Source: an uncultured Chlorobiaceae bacterium
GTDB lineage: Bacteria > Bacteroidota > Chlorobiia > Chlorobiales > Chlorobiaceae
Assembly: GCA_903940125.1 (NCBI GenBank)
Contig: CAJAJL010000107.1
Span: 1-64,000 of the forward strand
Direction: 5' to 3'
DNA length: 64,000 bases
The position numbers were made by a program, and so were the translations under genes. The notes beneath the pieces are model-generated. The model made no database searches and was not told where the DNA came from. It saw only the letters and a list, made by a program, of their open reading frames with translations. This document shows, in pieces, positions 37,091 through 46,611 of the stretch (positions are counted from its first letter, which is position 1; every line of letters begins with the position of its first letter).

Positions 37091-37126
37091 AAGAATGAAA
37101 GTTGAGTTTTCCCCAAAGACTGCAAT

Positions 37127-37159
37127 AAAAAAGCCGCCTCAGTAACTGGCGGCTTTTTT
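37127..37159. terminator. Bidirectional rho-independent terminator between pgi and the PII gene
   Basis: Perfect 12-base stem AAAAAAGCCGCC/GGCGGCTTTTTT with a 9-base loop. The A and T runs at the two ends make it work in both directions, serving the convergent isomerase (plus strand) and amt-PII (minus strand) transcripts. Confidence 0.9.
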
Positions 37160-37193
37160 ATGTTTAGAAGACCTGATTCAGTATCGAAATCAA

Positions 37194-37541
37194 TTAATCC
37201 TTGTTATACATGGAATCGTCACCACTCTCTCCTGTACGGATACGATAGGACTCTTCAATAGTCCATACAAAAATCTTACCGTCTCCAACTTCACCGGTAT
37301 ACGCTGATTTAAGAAGACATGCTACTGTCTTTTGAAGATTGATGTCGCGTACAACAATCGATAGCGTTAAGCGGGAGATATAATCAGTATCATTAGAGCC
37401 ACGAAAAACATCCTTCTTTCTCCGTTCATTTCCAACACCGTATGATTCGGTATAGGAAAAGAAGTCAATGTCAATGGCGTGTAATGCCGCTTTAACCTCT
37501 TCAAACTTGGAGCGCCTTATAATAGCTTCGATTTTTTTCAT
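37194..37541 (-). CDS. PII-like nitrogen regulatory protein without the T-loop tyrosine
   Basis: A 115-residue PII family protein that would sense ATP/ADP and 2-oxoglutarate and gate the ammonium transporter next to it. It starts KKIEAIIRRSKFEEVKAAL, has the B-loop TGEVGDGKIFVW and the C-loop YRIRTGE. The T-loop is unusual: where GlnB/GlnK read RGAEYVVDFLPK, this one reads RGSNDTDYISRL, so the position of uridylylated Tyr51 is Asp, with a tyrosine three residues later. It follows amt by about 75 bases on the same strand, the standard amt-glnK arrangement. Control is therefore probably by ligand binding, not uridylylation at the usual site. Confidence 0.88.
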   Translation of the reverse strand: MKKIEAIIRRSKFEEVKAALHAIDIDFFSYTESYGVGNERRKKDVFRGSNDTDYISRLTLSIVVRDINLQKTVACLLKSAYTGEVGDGKIFVWTIEESYRIRTGESGDDSMYNKD

Positions 37542-37616
37542 AATTAATGTAGTTTTAATAAGTTAAATGATTGAAAACAGGGCGTTTAATGTACCCCTGT
37601 TTTCAGTCAGGTGTAT

Positions 37617-39104
37617 TTAATGTATGGTATATGCTTCAGCACCGTGTTCAAATACATCCAATCCTCCAACTCCGGTCTCACCTTCAGGCTCAACACGTAA
37701 TTTGAATGGATATGGTAATTTATTGATTACCCACATTAAAATGATCGCAACAGTAAAGGTTGTTATTGTAATGATCCCATTTCCTATAAACTGAGCCAGG
37801 AATACATTCCAGCCACCACCATAAAACAGTCCTATGACAGGAGCACTGTTGTCAGGGCCGAAAGGAGTGGCAGCTCCGAATTCGCCACTTGCAAAAAGAC
37901 CTATAGCCCAGGTTCCGAAAATGCCGTTCAGTCCATGAACAGGTACTGCACCTACTGGATCATCAATTCTTAGATATTCAAGCATGTAGATTCCGCCAAA
38001 AACAATTGCACCGGCAATAAGGCCGATTATGATTGATCCAAACGGTGAGACCCAGTAGCATGGTGCGGTTATGGCAACCAATCCGCCTAAAAGCCCGTTT
38101 ACGGTAAATCCAACATCAAACTTTCCTTTGAATGAACCTAAATAGAATGCTAAAAACATTGCGCTTAAAGCACCTGCACAAGCTGCAAGTGTTGTATTTG
38201 CTGCTACGCGTCCAATACCAACGGCATCCATCGCGGAAAGAGTGCTGCCAGGGTTAAAGCCATACCATCCGAACCAGAGTAGGAAAGCTCCTGTTACAGC
38301 AACGGGAAGGTTGTGTGCAGCTGGGAGTCCGCCTCTTTCCTTGTCATCCCTGAGGAAAACGCGCCCGATACGAGGCCCTAAAACAATAGCTCCAGCTAAT
38401 GAAACAACACCGCCGATCGTATGTACAACTGATGATCCTGCAAAGTCGCGGAATGGCTGGCCTAATTCAGGTAAAAAATTTCCTTTACTGCCCATAGTTG
38501 CCAGGAATCCATCAGGTCCCCATGCCCAGTGTCCGATGATAGGATAAATAAACGCAGTTACGCCGATACTGTAAAGGATGTCACCACGGAAACTGGTGCG
38601 GCCGATCATTGCGCCTGATGTAATTGTTGAGGCTGTGTCAGCAAATGCAAACTGGAATACCCAATGTGCCAGTAATGCTATGCCGGTTGTTCCATACAGG
38701 TTAGGGGCACCCTGCAGGAAGAACCAGTGCTGTCCGATAAAGCCATTGCCTTCGCTGAACATGAAGGCATAGCCGATTGCCCAGAATGAGATGCCGCAGA
38801 TAGCTGTATCCAGAACACACTCTATCAGTACGTTAACGGTTTCTGTTTTTCTGGCGAAACCTGCTTCCAGCATAACAAAACCAGCCTGCATTCCAAAGAC
38901 GAGAGCTGCGGCAACGAGTGTCCAGACTGTGTTAATTGAATTCACAAGATTCGTTTCAATAGGGGTGTAGGTAGGTGCCGCAGCTATAGCCGGGATTCCT
39001 ACAATGCCGGTTAACGTTGACATAGCTAACAGTACCAGGAACAGTCCGATCATCTTTCCTGCAAAAAAGGTTACCCCAAGTTTCCAGTTTTTTTGTTTTG
39101 ACAT
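37617..39104 (-). CDS. amt: Ammonium transporter
   Basis: A 495-residue Amt-type channel/transporter for ammonium in the inner membrane. Starting at the ATG at 39102-39104 (MSKQKNWKLG), preceded by a GGGAGA ribosome-binding sequence, gives an N-terminal signal-like helix ending near AIAA and then 11 membrane helices. Family marks include LVFGMQAGFVMLEAGFARKT-type start (GFVMLEAGFARK), FAFADTASTITSGAM, DFAGSSVVHTIGG, FLLWFGWYGFNPGS with the pore region, and VPVHGLNGIFGTWAIG with the second pore histidine. It pairs with the PII gene downstream. The 331 bases upstream hold the purB terminator and should hold the promoter; no sigma-54 site is evident. Confidence 0.95.
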   Translation of the reverse strand: MSKQKNWKLGVTFFAGKMIGLFLVLLAMSTLTGIVGIPAIAAAPTYTPIETNLVNSINTVWTLVAAALVFGMQAGFVMLEAGFARKTETVNVLIECVLDTAICGISFWAIGYAFMFSEGNGFIGQHWFFLQGAPNLYGTTGIALLAHWVFQFAFADTASTITSGAMIGRTSFRGDILYSIGVTAFIYPIIGHWAWGPDGFLATMGSKGNFLPELGQPFRDFAGSSVVHTIGGVVSLAGAIVLGPRIGRVFLRDDKERGGLPAAHNLPVAVTGAFLLWFGWYGFNPGSTLSAMDAVGIGRVAANTTLAACAGALSAMFLAFYLGSFKGKFDVGFTVNGLLGGLVAITAPCYWVSPFGSIIIGLIAGAIVFGGIYMLEYLRIDDPVGAVPVHGLNGIFGTWAIGLFASGEFGAATPFGPDNSAPVIGLFYGGGWNVFLAQFIGNGIITITTFTVAIILMWVINKLPYPFKLRVEPEGETGVGGLDVFEHGAEAYTIH

Positions 39105-39375
39105 GTTCTCCCTGATTCGGGCGAAATACTCCCCCCTCCCGGGTCTTATTGTTGCTGCTTTCATAATTAATGAATGGTTAAAAATTTAAGGGACGGTTAA
39201 AAAGTAAGAGATTTTTTTAATAAAAAAAATACATTTAAGTAATATTCTTATGTTTTTCATCTTTTTTTCAATAAAAAATATGCCATTTATGTTGAAAGCC
39301 CGAAAAAAATGAAGTTATGTCTGGAGGTGCTTGATTTTGATGCTGTCAACTCATCAGAAGTGATACTAACAAAAA

Positions 39376-39406
39376 AAGCTCCGCAAAAATTGTTTTTGCG
39401 GAGCTT
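39376..39406 (-). terminator. Rho-independent terminator of purB
   Basis: Perfect 14-base stem AAGCTCCGCAAAAA/TTTTTGCGGAGCTT with a 3-base loop, preceded on the plus strand by an A run that is a T run for minus-strand transcripts. It lies about 30 bases past the adenylosuccinate lyase stop, within the 330-base gap before amt. Confidence 0.9.
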
Positions 39407-39434
39407 GAAGGTGCTTGGGGTTACAGTTCTTTTT

Positions 39435-40739
39435 TCAAAGTCCGTTGCGCTGGAAAATGATGTCCACGCTGGTTTTAAGCTTTTTAAGAATGTTATCAAA
39501 GCTGAAAAGGTCGGCGACCTCTTCAGGGGTGAAGTGTTTCTGAAGCTCTTCATCATTCAGCACCAGTTCACGAAGGTGGACTTTTGTAGACCAGCTCTCC
39601 ATGGCGTTGCGTTGTACAAGCCGGTAGGCCTCTTCACGTGTCAGACCTTTGGCGGTTAGAGCGAGAAGAAGGGTTTGCGAGGTTGTCAGTCCGTAGGACG
39701 AGTTGAAGTTTTCCTCCATTCGTTCAGGATAGACAAGCAGGGTATCAAGAGCTTCGCTGAAGGTGCGCAGCATGTAGCAGAGAGCAATGGTAGAATCGGG
39801 CATGATAATGCGCTCAACCGATGAGTGGGAAATATCCCTTTCATGCCAGAGTGCGACGTTTTCCATAGCCGCTATGGAGTTTGAACGGACAATCCGGGCC
39901 AGTCCGGTAAGACGTTCGAAGGTAATCGGGTTGCGCTTGTGGGGCATCGCGGAACTGCCTTTTTGTCCCTTGCTGAAAAACTCTTCAGCTTCACGGACTT
40001 CCGTACGCTGCAGATGGCGCAGTTCAACGGAAAACTTTTCGATGGATGAAGCGATGATGGCAAGGGTGGTTGCGAATTCAGCATGCCTATCCCGCTGGAG
40101 AATCTGGGTCGATATTGTTGAAGGCTCAAGACTGAGTTTTCGGCAGACTGCTGCCTCTATATCGGGAGAAAGATGCTGATAGGTTCCCACTGCGCCGGAA
40201 ATTTTTCCGACAGAGATGTTTCGGACGGCTTTTTTCATGCGTTCGAGGTTGCGAAGCATCTCCTGATGCCACAACAGCAGTTTCAGACCGAAGGTGGTTG
40301 CTTCAGCATGAATGCCGTGAGTTCTGCCCATTTCAAGGGTGTATTTAAACTCAACGGCTCTTTTTGCAAGTACAGCTATAAGCTGCTCGATATCCGCAAC
40401 AAGGATTATTCCGGCATCACGCATCTGCATGGCAAGGCAGGTATCAACAACATCCGATGAGGTAAGTCCTTCATGGATGTAACGGGAATCAGGGCCGACA
40501 TAGCCAGCAACATTGGTTAGAAAGGCGATGACATCGTGTTTTGTTTCTTTTTCTATCTCAAGTATTTCGGCCACCTTGAAGCTGGCGTTCTGCTTGATGG
40601 TGGAAAGCGCTGCTGCAGGCACAAGGCCGGCTTCCATACGTGCTTCAACAGCTGCAATTTCAAGCTGCAGCCATCGTTGAAATTTGGCATCTTCTGTCCA
40701 GATCGCTGAAATGTCCTTGGGTGAATAACGTGGTATCAC
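39435..40739 (-). CDS. purB: Adenylosuccinate lyase
   Basis: A 434-residue member of the fumarase/aspartase superfamily that cleaves SAICAR and adenylosuccinate in purine synthesis. Residues show the three conserved regions: [14 protein letters not shown] near residue 88, [14 protein letters not shown] with the catalytic His near 138-146, and the superfamily signature [11 protein letters not shown] near residue 261, whose serine is the catalytic base. Length is normal for the family. A strong terminator follows. The start ATG ([16 protein letters not shown]) agrees with typical family N-termini. Confidence 0.96.
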   Translation of the reverse strand: MIPRYSPKDISAIWTEDAKFQRWLQLEIAAVEARMEAGLVPAAALSTIKQNASFKVAEILEIEKETKHDVIAFLTNVAGYVGPDSRYIHEGLTSSDVVDTCLAMQMRDAGIILVADIEQLIAVLAKRAVEFKYTLEMGRTHGIHAEATTFGLKLLLWHQEMLRNLERMKKAVRNISVGKISGAVGTYQHLSPDIEAAVCRKLSLEPSTISTQILQRDRHAEFATTLAIIASSIEKFSVELRHLQRTEVREAEEFFSKGQKGSSAMPHKRNPITFERLTGLARIVRSNSIAAMENVALWHERDISHSSVERIIMPDSTIALCYMLRTFSEALDTLLVYPERMEENFNSSYGLTTSQTLLLALTAKGLTREEAYRLVQRNAMESWSTKVHLRELVLNDEELQKHFTPEEVADLFSFDNILKKLKTSVDIIFQRNGL

Positions 40740-40825
40740 GGGTAGGATTGGTTTAGTGTGTGTTTATGAATTTGTTCAATATAGTGACCATACTCTTTTA
40801 AACCCATAGTCACGGAAAAGAGTCG

Positions 40826-42265
40826 CTATGGTTCTCGGGATTGTTGTGTGTCGTGTGACTGTTCCTTGTATAGTTGTTTGATATAATCAAGTGCAGCACA
40901 CCTGTCATAAGGGATAAGGCCATCAATGACAGCGTTCTCCATATTTTTCTTTATCATTCCTACAACTTTGCCTTCACTGAGCCCGAGAGTATCCATGATA
41001 TCCTGGCCACTGATAGGTGGCCGCCATCTGGCCAGGAAATCTTTTTCACCGACTTCACTGATCTTCTTTTCAACATGATTGAAGTTGCTCATTATCTGGA
41101 GCACTTTTCTCGGATTTTTGCTGGTGACATCTGCTCTGCAGAGGTTCATGAGATCCTGGAGATCTTCACCTGCATCAAACATCAGCCGCCGTATGGCTGA
41201 ATCGGAAATTTCCTTTTTTGAAAGCGGTATGGGGCGGTGATGAAGTCTAACCATTTTCTGTACATAGGCCAAAGGATCGATTGGCCAGCGCATGTACTTG
41301 AAAACTCTATCCACAATCCTTAACCCAACGGCATCGTGACCGTGAAAAGTCCATCCGGCACTTTTTGTGAAGCGTTTTGTCGCAGGTTTGCCAATATCGT
41401 GCAGCAGTGCGGCAATTCTAAGCCAGAGGTTTTCCGATTTCGCCGCAACATTGTCTATAACCTGGAAGGTATGGAAAAGAGTGTCTTTGTGCCCGAGTCC
41501 ATCAAACTGCTCAATCCCGGCCATTGCTGCAACCTCCGGCATGATCTCCTTCAGTACCTCGGTTTCATAGAGTGTGATCAGTCCGGTCGAAGGGCGGGCA
41601 GAGAGCATGATTTTAAAAAACTCCTTGCTGATTCGCTCCATAGAAACAATTCTGATTCGTTCACGCATGGTTTTCATGGCTTCAACCACTTCAGGAACAA
41701 GCCGGAATTCAAGTTGGGCAGCAAACCGAGCGGCCCTCATCATGCGTAAAGGGTCATCCGAGAATGTTTGTTCAGGATCAAGCGGTGTTCTGAGAATGCG
41801 GGAATTAATATCTTCAAGCCCGTGAAAGTGGTCGATGATCTGGTTCCGGCCATCGCTGTTAAGCACAAGGGCTAACGCATTGATAGTAAAATCCCGGCGT
41901 GAAAGATCGTCATCGAGTGTTCCAATAAGGGTTACAGGCTTTCTGGAATCGGAGTTGTACGACTCTTTCCGTGCGCCGACAAGTTCCACTTTAAAAGCTC
42001 CCTGTTTCGGGTCGGTAAGTTCAAGTTGAGCTGTACGGAAACGTTCAAAAAGAACAAAGTTTTTTCCATGCAGTCGGTCTCGTACAGTTTTTGCAAAAGG
42101 GACCGGGTCACCGATAACCATAATATCGATATCGGTACAGGGCCTTTGCATAATCATGTCGCGGACATAGCCGCCTACCAGGTAACAGTCTGTACCGTGT
42201 TCATCAGCCAGGTCACCGATACGGTTGAGTATTTCAGGTAGAGATGCTTGTGAGAGTGTTGTCAT
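40826..42265 (-). CDS. CCA tRNA nucleotidyltransferase / poly(A) polymerase family protein
   Basis: A 479-residue class II nucleotidyltransferase, likely adding or repairing the 3' CCA of tRNA. The head has CYLVGGYVRDMIM and the metal-binding DIDI near residue 50, then RRDFTINALAL and DPLRMMRAARFAAQLEF, the nucleotide-recognition segment. An HD hydrolase domain follows (FHTFQVIDNVA; RIAALLHDIGKPATK). I start at the ATG at 42263-42265 (MTTLSQ), with an AGAGAAG ribosome-binding sequence; the longer frame begins with TTG. It starts 27 bases after the oxidoreductase gene and is probably co-transcribed with it. Confidence 0.9.
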   Translation of the reverse strand: MTTLSQASLPEILNRIGDLADEHGTDCYLVGGYVRDMIMQRPCTDIDIMVIGDPVPFAKTVRDRLHGKNFVLFERFRTAQLELTDPKQGAFKVELVGARKESYNSDSRKPVTLIGTLDDDLSRRDFTINALALVLNSDGRNQIIDHFHGLEDINSRILRTPLDPEQTFSDDPLRMMRAARFAAQLEFRLVPEVVEAMKTMRERIRIVSMERISKEFFKIMLSARPSTGLITLYETEVLKEIMPEVAAMAGIEQFDGLGHKDTLFHTFQVIDNVAAKSENLWLRIAALLHDIGKPATKRFTKSAGWTFHGHDAVGLRIVDRVFKYMRWPIDPLAYVQKMVRLHHRPIPLSKKEISDSAIRRLMFDAGEDLQDLMNLCRADVTSKNPRKVLQIMSNFNHVEKKISEVGEKDFLARWRPPISGQDIMDTLGLSEGKVVGMIKKNMENAVIDGLIPYDRCAALDYIKQLYKEQSHDTQQSREP

Positions 42266-42291
42266 GGGGTCTTCTCTAAACAAATGGTCAG

Positions 42292-43326
42292 TCAGTAAGA
42301 TGACGCTGCATTCGCTTCAATTTCTTCGGTGATTTTTTCTGCCACCATAATTGCCCTGCGTCCGTCCACCGAACTGACGGCAACCGGTGTGTTGTTTCTG
42401 AGTGTGTTGATGAATTGCTCAAGTTCCTCGCGTAGAGCATTTATTTTTGGAACTTCCGGGTGGATATAATCAAGCACCATTCCCTGCATTGCCTCCTGAA
42501 TTTCACCGAACTGTTCAAGAATTTTTCGCGCAGCAAAGGACTTGAGTGGATTTTTAGAAGAAGCCTCCTCTTTTTTCACAAGTCTGAACACTTCCGATTT
42601 ACCGGATGTCAGATCAAGCGAAGCATAGCTTTTCGGATCAGTGCCGAAAAAACGGAATTTGCGGTGGCAGCTTCGGCTGAGGCGGCTTGCAGTAACGTTA
42701 GCAGTTGCCCCGTTTACAAAGTCGATTCTTGCTGTTGCCATGTCAAGTTCATTGGAAAACACCCTGACTCCTGAGGCGGAAATATGCTTGATGTCGTATG
42801 GTATGAGCGAGAGAACCAGATCAATGTCATGGATCATAAGGTCAAGAACGACGGAGACATCGGTAACCCGTCTGGAAAACTTACTCAATCGCTCCGCCTG
42901 AATATACATTGGCCTGCCGATATAAGGCTCTATTGCTCGAATAGCCGGGTTAAAACGTTCAATATGTCCGACTTGTATGCGTACCTGATTTTCCGCTTCA
43001 AGCCGTATAAGCTCATCCGCCTCTTCTACTGTTATAGTTATCGGCTTTTCTATAAAGAGGTGAAGGCCCTGTGCAACCAGTGTCCGGGCAATGTTGAAAT
43101 GGGAGCTTGTCGTTGTTGCAATAATCGCAGCATCGCATTGCTGTGCCAGAAGCTCAAGTGAGTGGAAAGAGGGTACAGAATATTTTTTCGACATTTCATC
43201 AACCCGATCAAAGTCGAGGTCATATATTCCTGCGCAGTGAATATCCGTCCAATCCCGGGCGATTTCTGTGAGAAGCTTTGTATGAAACTCACCGAGTTTC
43301 CCAACTCCGATAATCCCAATATTCAT
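42292..43326 (-). CDS. Gfo/Idh/MocA family NAD(P)-dependent oxidoreductase
   Basis: A 344-residue dehydrogenase. The Rossmann fold opens with NIGIIGVGKLGEFH (GxGxxG), and the family EKP motif is LFIEKPI near residue 93, followed by HIERFNPAIR and the catalytic-region histidine in DLMIHDIDLV near residue 175. Members act on sugars, cyclitols or UDP-sugars, so a role in surface sugar synthesis is possible but not shown. The ATG at 43324-43326 is preferred over a GTG 9 bases upstream because it has a better-placed GAG-type ribosome-binding site. Confidence 0.85.
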   Translation of the reverse strand: MNIGIIGVGKLGEFHTKLLTEIARDWTDIHCAGIYDLDFDRVDEMSKKYSVPSFHSLELLAQQCDAAIIATTTSSHFNIARTLVAQGLHLFIEKPITITVEEADELIRLEAENQVRIQVGHIERFNPAIRAIEPYIGRPMYIQAERLSKFSRRVTDVSVVLDLMIHDIDLVLSLIPYDIKHISASGVRVFSNELDMATARIDFVNGATANVTASRLSRSCHRKFRFFGTDPKSYASLDLTSGKSEVFRLVKKEEASSKNPLKSFAARKILEQFGEIQEAMQGMVLDYIHPEVPKINALREELEQFINTLRNNTPVAVSSVDGRRAIMVAEKITEEIEANAASSY

Positions 43327-43375
43327 ATGGCTCACTCTTTTATCGATAACGTTTTCCTATCACCTTTATCATACG

Positions 43376-44641
43376 TTATGCGGCTTTATGGGAATGGTCA
43401 AGAGCTTCAATTTTATACTTGAACAGACTGAACGCAATGAGCGCCCCAATAAGTGTCAGAATACCGGCAACAATATAGGGTGCGTGAAAATTCATGCCGT
43501 AGAGTATACTTCCGCTGAATGGTCCCATAATGCGGGCAAAAGAGTTTACAGATTGTGACAGACCGAGAATCTGCCCCTGTTTCTCTTTATAACTGTAGAG
43601 CGAAATCATGGAAAGGTTTATAGGCGCAACAAGGCTGGTGCCTATGGCAAAAAAGAATAGGATGACAAGACCAATTGAAAAGAGTGACGTTTGCGGGGCA
43701 AATGGAACAAAAAAGACACCGATAAAGGTGAAAAGATGACCCCAGAGGAAAAGCTTATGCTCTCCCAGTTTTTTTATAAGCTTACTGATAAGGCCACCCT
43801 GCACGACGACCGACCAGATGCCCACATAGGCAAAGATATAACCGATCTGCTGGTCGGAAGCTGAGAAATACTCTTTCCATAGCAGGATGGAGGCCACCTG
43901 CATATTCACAATGGCAAAGGTATAGATATAGTTAGCAATCATCAGCAGTGCAAGGGGACGGGAGCTGAACACCAGCTTCAGTCCTTCACCGTACTCCTTG
44001 AGCTTTTCACCTAAAAAAATGGAGGTGGAACGACGTGGTTCGCTATCAGCGGTTCTTTTTTTCAGAAAGCCGAACTGCATTTTTTTCGCACTTGTGTTGG
44101 ACTCCGGCAGTAAAAAAATGGCAAGAATAAAATCGATGCTGATCAACGCTGCCGAGACATATCCGACCATCTGAATACCATAATTGTGCTTGAGCAATCC
44201 TCCGATAAGCGGGCCTATGATAAAGCCTATGCCAAATGCAGCGCCCATCATTCCCATGGCTCCGGAGCGGTTTTTACTGTCGGTTACATCGGTAATATAG
44301 GCCTGGGCTGCAGCTATGTTTGCTGAACCGATACCGGATAGTCCCCGTGCAAAAATAAGCAGAGGGATAGTGCTTGCCTGTGAAAAAACCAGATAGGATA
44401 CTGCTGTAATAAAAATACTGATCAGCATAACCGGCCGCCGGCCGATTTTATCGCTCAGCTTTCCCCAGAGAGGGGAAAAGATAAACTGCATGATGGAAAA
44501 AATCGCTGCAATCAGTCCGATCATGAAGGGATTAGCCCCTAGATCTTTGGCATAGGTCGGCAGAAGTGGAAGCACAATGCCGAACCCGATCAAATCCAGT
44601 AAAACCGTCAGAAGTAAAATGACCAGTGGAGAGCGCTTCAT
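43376..44641 (-). CDS. MFS transporter (TetA/drug-efflux type)
   Basis: A 421-residue major facilitator with 12 predicted membrane helices. The loop after helix 2 reads [17 protein letters not shown] motif A, and helix 4-5 include [19 protein letters not shown] and the motif-C-like [16 protein letters not shown], which point to the proton-driven drug-efflux (DHA1, tetracycline-exporter-like) group. The central loop (residues about 185-215) is charged. It ends 50 bases before the oxidoreductase gene. The substrate cannot be assigned. Confidence 0.88.
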   Translation of the reverse strand: MKRSPLVILLLTVLLDLIGFGIVLPLLPTYAKDLGANPFMIGLIAAIFSIMQFIFSPLWGKLSDKIGRRPVMLISIFITAVSYLVFSQASTIPLLIFARGLSGIGSANIAAAQAYITDVTDSKNRSGAMGMMGAAFGIGFIIGPLIGGLLKHNYGIQMVGYVSAALISIDFILAIFLLPESNTSAKKMQFGFLKKRTADSEPRRSTSIFLGEKLKEYGEGLKLVFSSRPLALLMIANYIYTFAIVNMQVASILLWKEYFSASDQQIGYIFAYVGIWSVVVQGGLISKLIKKLGEHKLFLWGHLFTFIGVFFVPFAPQTSLFSIGLVILFFFAIGTSLVAPINLSMISLYSYKEKQGQILGLSQSVNSFARIMGPFSGSILYGMNFHAPYIVAGILTLIGALIAFSLFKYKIEALDHSHKAA

Positions 44642-44720
44642 GCATGCATATCGTTTTGTTCCTCTAAAGGCACAAAGATAAAAAAATTAACGCCGATTCT
44701 GACAGTGAGTGCCTAAAAAA

Positions 44721-45614
44721 TCAGGGGACTTGCTGTTCATGTGCATGAATAGTTCTGTATAGCAGGTCAATTCCTTCGAGCACCCTGGGACCGGGACGAA
44801 GAAATAGGCTGTTGTCGAATTTGTCGTAAACCCTGTGGCGTTTAACTGCAGCTATATTCTGCCAGCCGGGACGGTTCATCACGTCATCGGAAGCTGACGT
44901 TTTTTTTGCCATATACATGCAGGCTATCACGTCCGGATTTCTCTTGATTACCCACTCCTGTGATATTTCGAAATACTCCTTTGTAACGACGTCACCAATA
45001 TTCAGCCCTCCGGCATAAGCAATAAGCGCCGAGGTGTAACTTCCTTGACCTCCTGTCCAGAAAGGGTCGTTCCAGATTTCAAGATAGACCGTGTTTTTGT
45101 TGCTCTCAGCAGCAGCCTTCTTTTTGAAGGTCTGAAGACCATTCGATATCCTTATGGCAAGGCTGTCAGCCTCTCTGGTGTGTCCTGTCAGTAACCCGAG
45201 TTTTCTAAGTACCACAGGGATATCGTCCGGAGTTTTACAGGAAAAAGTTTCTCTGCGCATGCCAAGAGCTGATATTTTTTTCCCGGTCTCTTTATCAGCC
45301 AGGTCAACATCAATAACCAGGTCAGGGTGGATGGAGGCAAGCAGTTCAAGTGATGGACGTCCGAACGCTCCAATGACAGGTATTTTTTCAGCCGCTGCCG
45401 GCCAGTCGCACGCGTTTGTTCTCCCTACAAGCTGATCGCCTGCCCCAATGGCAAATAGCATCTCAGTAAGGCTTGGTGCAAGGCTTATAATGCGCAGTTT
45501 GCCGGTAGGATGATCGTTAGTATTGTTCTGTTGACGGCTGCATCCGGATTCAAGGAGGAACAGAAGAATGAAGAAAAAAAGCATGAAAGGATTACTGCGG
45601 AAGTTGCTGCGCAT
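44721..45614 (-). CDS. Cobalamin/iron-siderophore-type ABC transporter substrate-binding lipoprotein
   Basis: A 297-residue periplasmic binding protein of the BtuF/FhuD type. From the ATG at 45612-45614 it has a lipoprotein signal (FMLFFFILLFLLESGCS, lipobox cysteine). The mature part begins RIISLAPSLTEMLFAIGAGDQLVGRT, has the conserved ACDWPAAAEKIPVIGAFGRPS and LELLASIHPDLVI, and a C-terminal half with VYLEIWNDPFWTGGQGS, all resembling B12-binding BtuF. No permease or ATPase genes are in the window. The start overlaps the NUDIX gene's end by 23 bases. Confidence 0.85.
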   Translation of the reverse strand: MRSNFRSNPFMLFFFILLFLLESGCSRQQNNTNDHPTGKLRIISLAPSLTEMLFAIGAGDQLVGRTNACDWPAAAEKIPVIGAFGRPSLELLASIHPDLVIDVDLADKETGKKISALGMRRETFSCKTPDDIPVVLRKLGLLTGHTREADSLAIRISNGLQTFKKKAAAESNKNTVYLEIWNDPFWTGGQGSYTSALIAYAGGLNIGDVVTKEYFEISQEWVIKRNPDVIACMYMAKKTSASDDVMNRPGWQNIAAVKRHRVYDKFDNSLFLRPGPRVLEGIDLLYRTIHAHEQQVP

Positions 45615-46017
45615 AGTACTGAAGTATCTGTAAGTGATTGAAGGCAAGAGGCTGTTTGAGGGCCTCATCAAGCGGAAACCACGATATCTGTTCAACCTCG
45701 TCAGGCATCAACGTTAAAGTCCCTTGCCCGGTACCGTAAAAGCAAAGTGCTACAGCATGAAAGCCGTATTCAGGAAAGATTTCGTCACTGTAAGTTAGAA
45801 ACTGCGGTTCGATGAACTCAAGGCCGGTTTCTTCGGCTACTTCCCGGACAACAGCAGCAAGCGCAGTTTCAGCTGCATCAATATGCCCTCCAGGCAGGCA
45901 CCAGAAGCCCTTAAAAGGCGAGACACTCCTGCGGGTCAGCAGTACCGTTGAACGAGTTGACTTATCCGGAGTGATAATAGCCGCAACAGTCGCCTTTGTA
46001 ATTCCACTTCTAACCAT
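45592..46017 (-). CDS. NUDIX hydrolase
   Basis: A 141-residue pyrophosphohydrolase acting on nucleoside diphosphate derivatives. The NUDIX box is complete: GGHIDAAETALAAVVREVAEETGL is the GX5EX7REUXEEXGU pattern (G, E, RE, EE, G all present), preceded by FKGFWCLP. The ATG at 46015-46017 (MVRSGITKATVAA) gives the normal family start; the frame extends further upstream but that part is AT-rich and not conserved-looking. It is the last minus-strand housekeeping gene before the accessory patch and diverges from the toxin gene. Confidence 0.88.
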   Translation of the reverse strand: MVRSGITKATVAAIITPDKSTRSTVLLTRRSVSPFKGFWCLPGGHIDAAETALAAVVREVAEETGLEFIEPQFLTYSDEIFPEYGFHAVALCFYGTGQGTLTLMPDEVEQISWFPLDEALKQPLAFNHLQILQYYAQQLPQ

Positions 46018-46183
46018 CAGGGAAAATGGCAAAAAAAGATGATTTCTAAAGGATGTTAAACATAAAAATACAAGACGTCTTCTTGTATTGGTTTGAACTT
46101 GTTTATTATATAATGATAATATTTGCGTAATTATTGTTTTGCTTGTTCTATTCTGAAGAAAATACAATCAATTATGATTAAAA

Positions 46184-46198
46184 ATGCATATTATGCAT
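46184..46198. promoter_or_regulatory. Possible operator overlapping the toxin start
   Basis: ATGCATATTATGCAT, a palindrome with 7-base arms around a single central base, covers the first five codons of the toxin gene, including two candidate ATGs. Antitoxins with XRE domains often bind such palindromes near the operon start. The position inside coding sequence makes this only a suggestion. Confidence 0.25.
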
Positions 46199-46549
46199 GA
46201 AATATGGTCTATAGATGTATCTTTAGCATCGAAATCAGCATTTAGTCGGTTTCAAAAGAACCATCATAAAGAGTATGTGTCGTGTTTCAGCAACCTTGAA
46301 AAAATCAAAAGACTACTCAATCAGGGGAAGAAGCTTGCCGAGATAGAGCATCATCCGTCATTTTTTCGGCATGAAACAAATGAAATATTTCGAATAGGAC
46401 AGAGTGGATTAACTGGTGCAAAAGAGTCAAGATTATACGTTTACCCCTGTTTTCGAGAAAATGTGATCTATATCCTCGGAATAGGAACCAAGGAGACTCA
46501 ACAGTCCGACTTGATTGGCGCGAAAAGAGCTATCAAAGGCATCTGTTGA
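46184..46549 (+). CDS. HigB/RelE-like toxin (Gp49-like)
   Basis: A 121-residue small basic protein resembling phage Gp49/HigB-type mRNA-cleaving toxins. The central HETNEIFRIGQSG...KESRLYVYPCFRENVIYILGIGTKETQQ corresponds to the beta-sheet with the RelE-superfamily pattern R..y.....i.lLh.f.KK.qk, and the C-terminal helix IGAKRAIKGI matches the usual eI..A..r. An XRE-type regulator follows 62 bases later, the toxin-first order of higBA. The match is weaker than for classic members, for example GTKE in place of f.KK. Confidence 0.7.
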   Translation: MHIMHEIWSIDVSLASKSAFSRFQKNHHKEYVSCFSNLEKIKRLLNQGKKLAEIEHHPSFFRHETNEIFRIGQSGLTGAKESRLYVYPCFRENVIYILGIGTKETQQSDLIGAKRAIKGIC

Positions 46550-46611
46550 GAAAGGGAAGTTTAAAACAGGGTTAATGCCAAATAACTGATTTATATAAAA
46601 GGAGATAGGCT

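Noticed and set aside
40792-40823. Hairpin (8-base stem ACTCTTTT/AAAAGAGT) after the CCA transferase gene as terminator
   Set aside because: Loop is 16 bases, stem is AT-rich and no T run follows on the minus strand.
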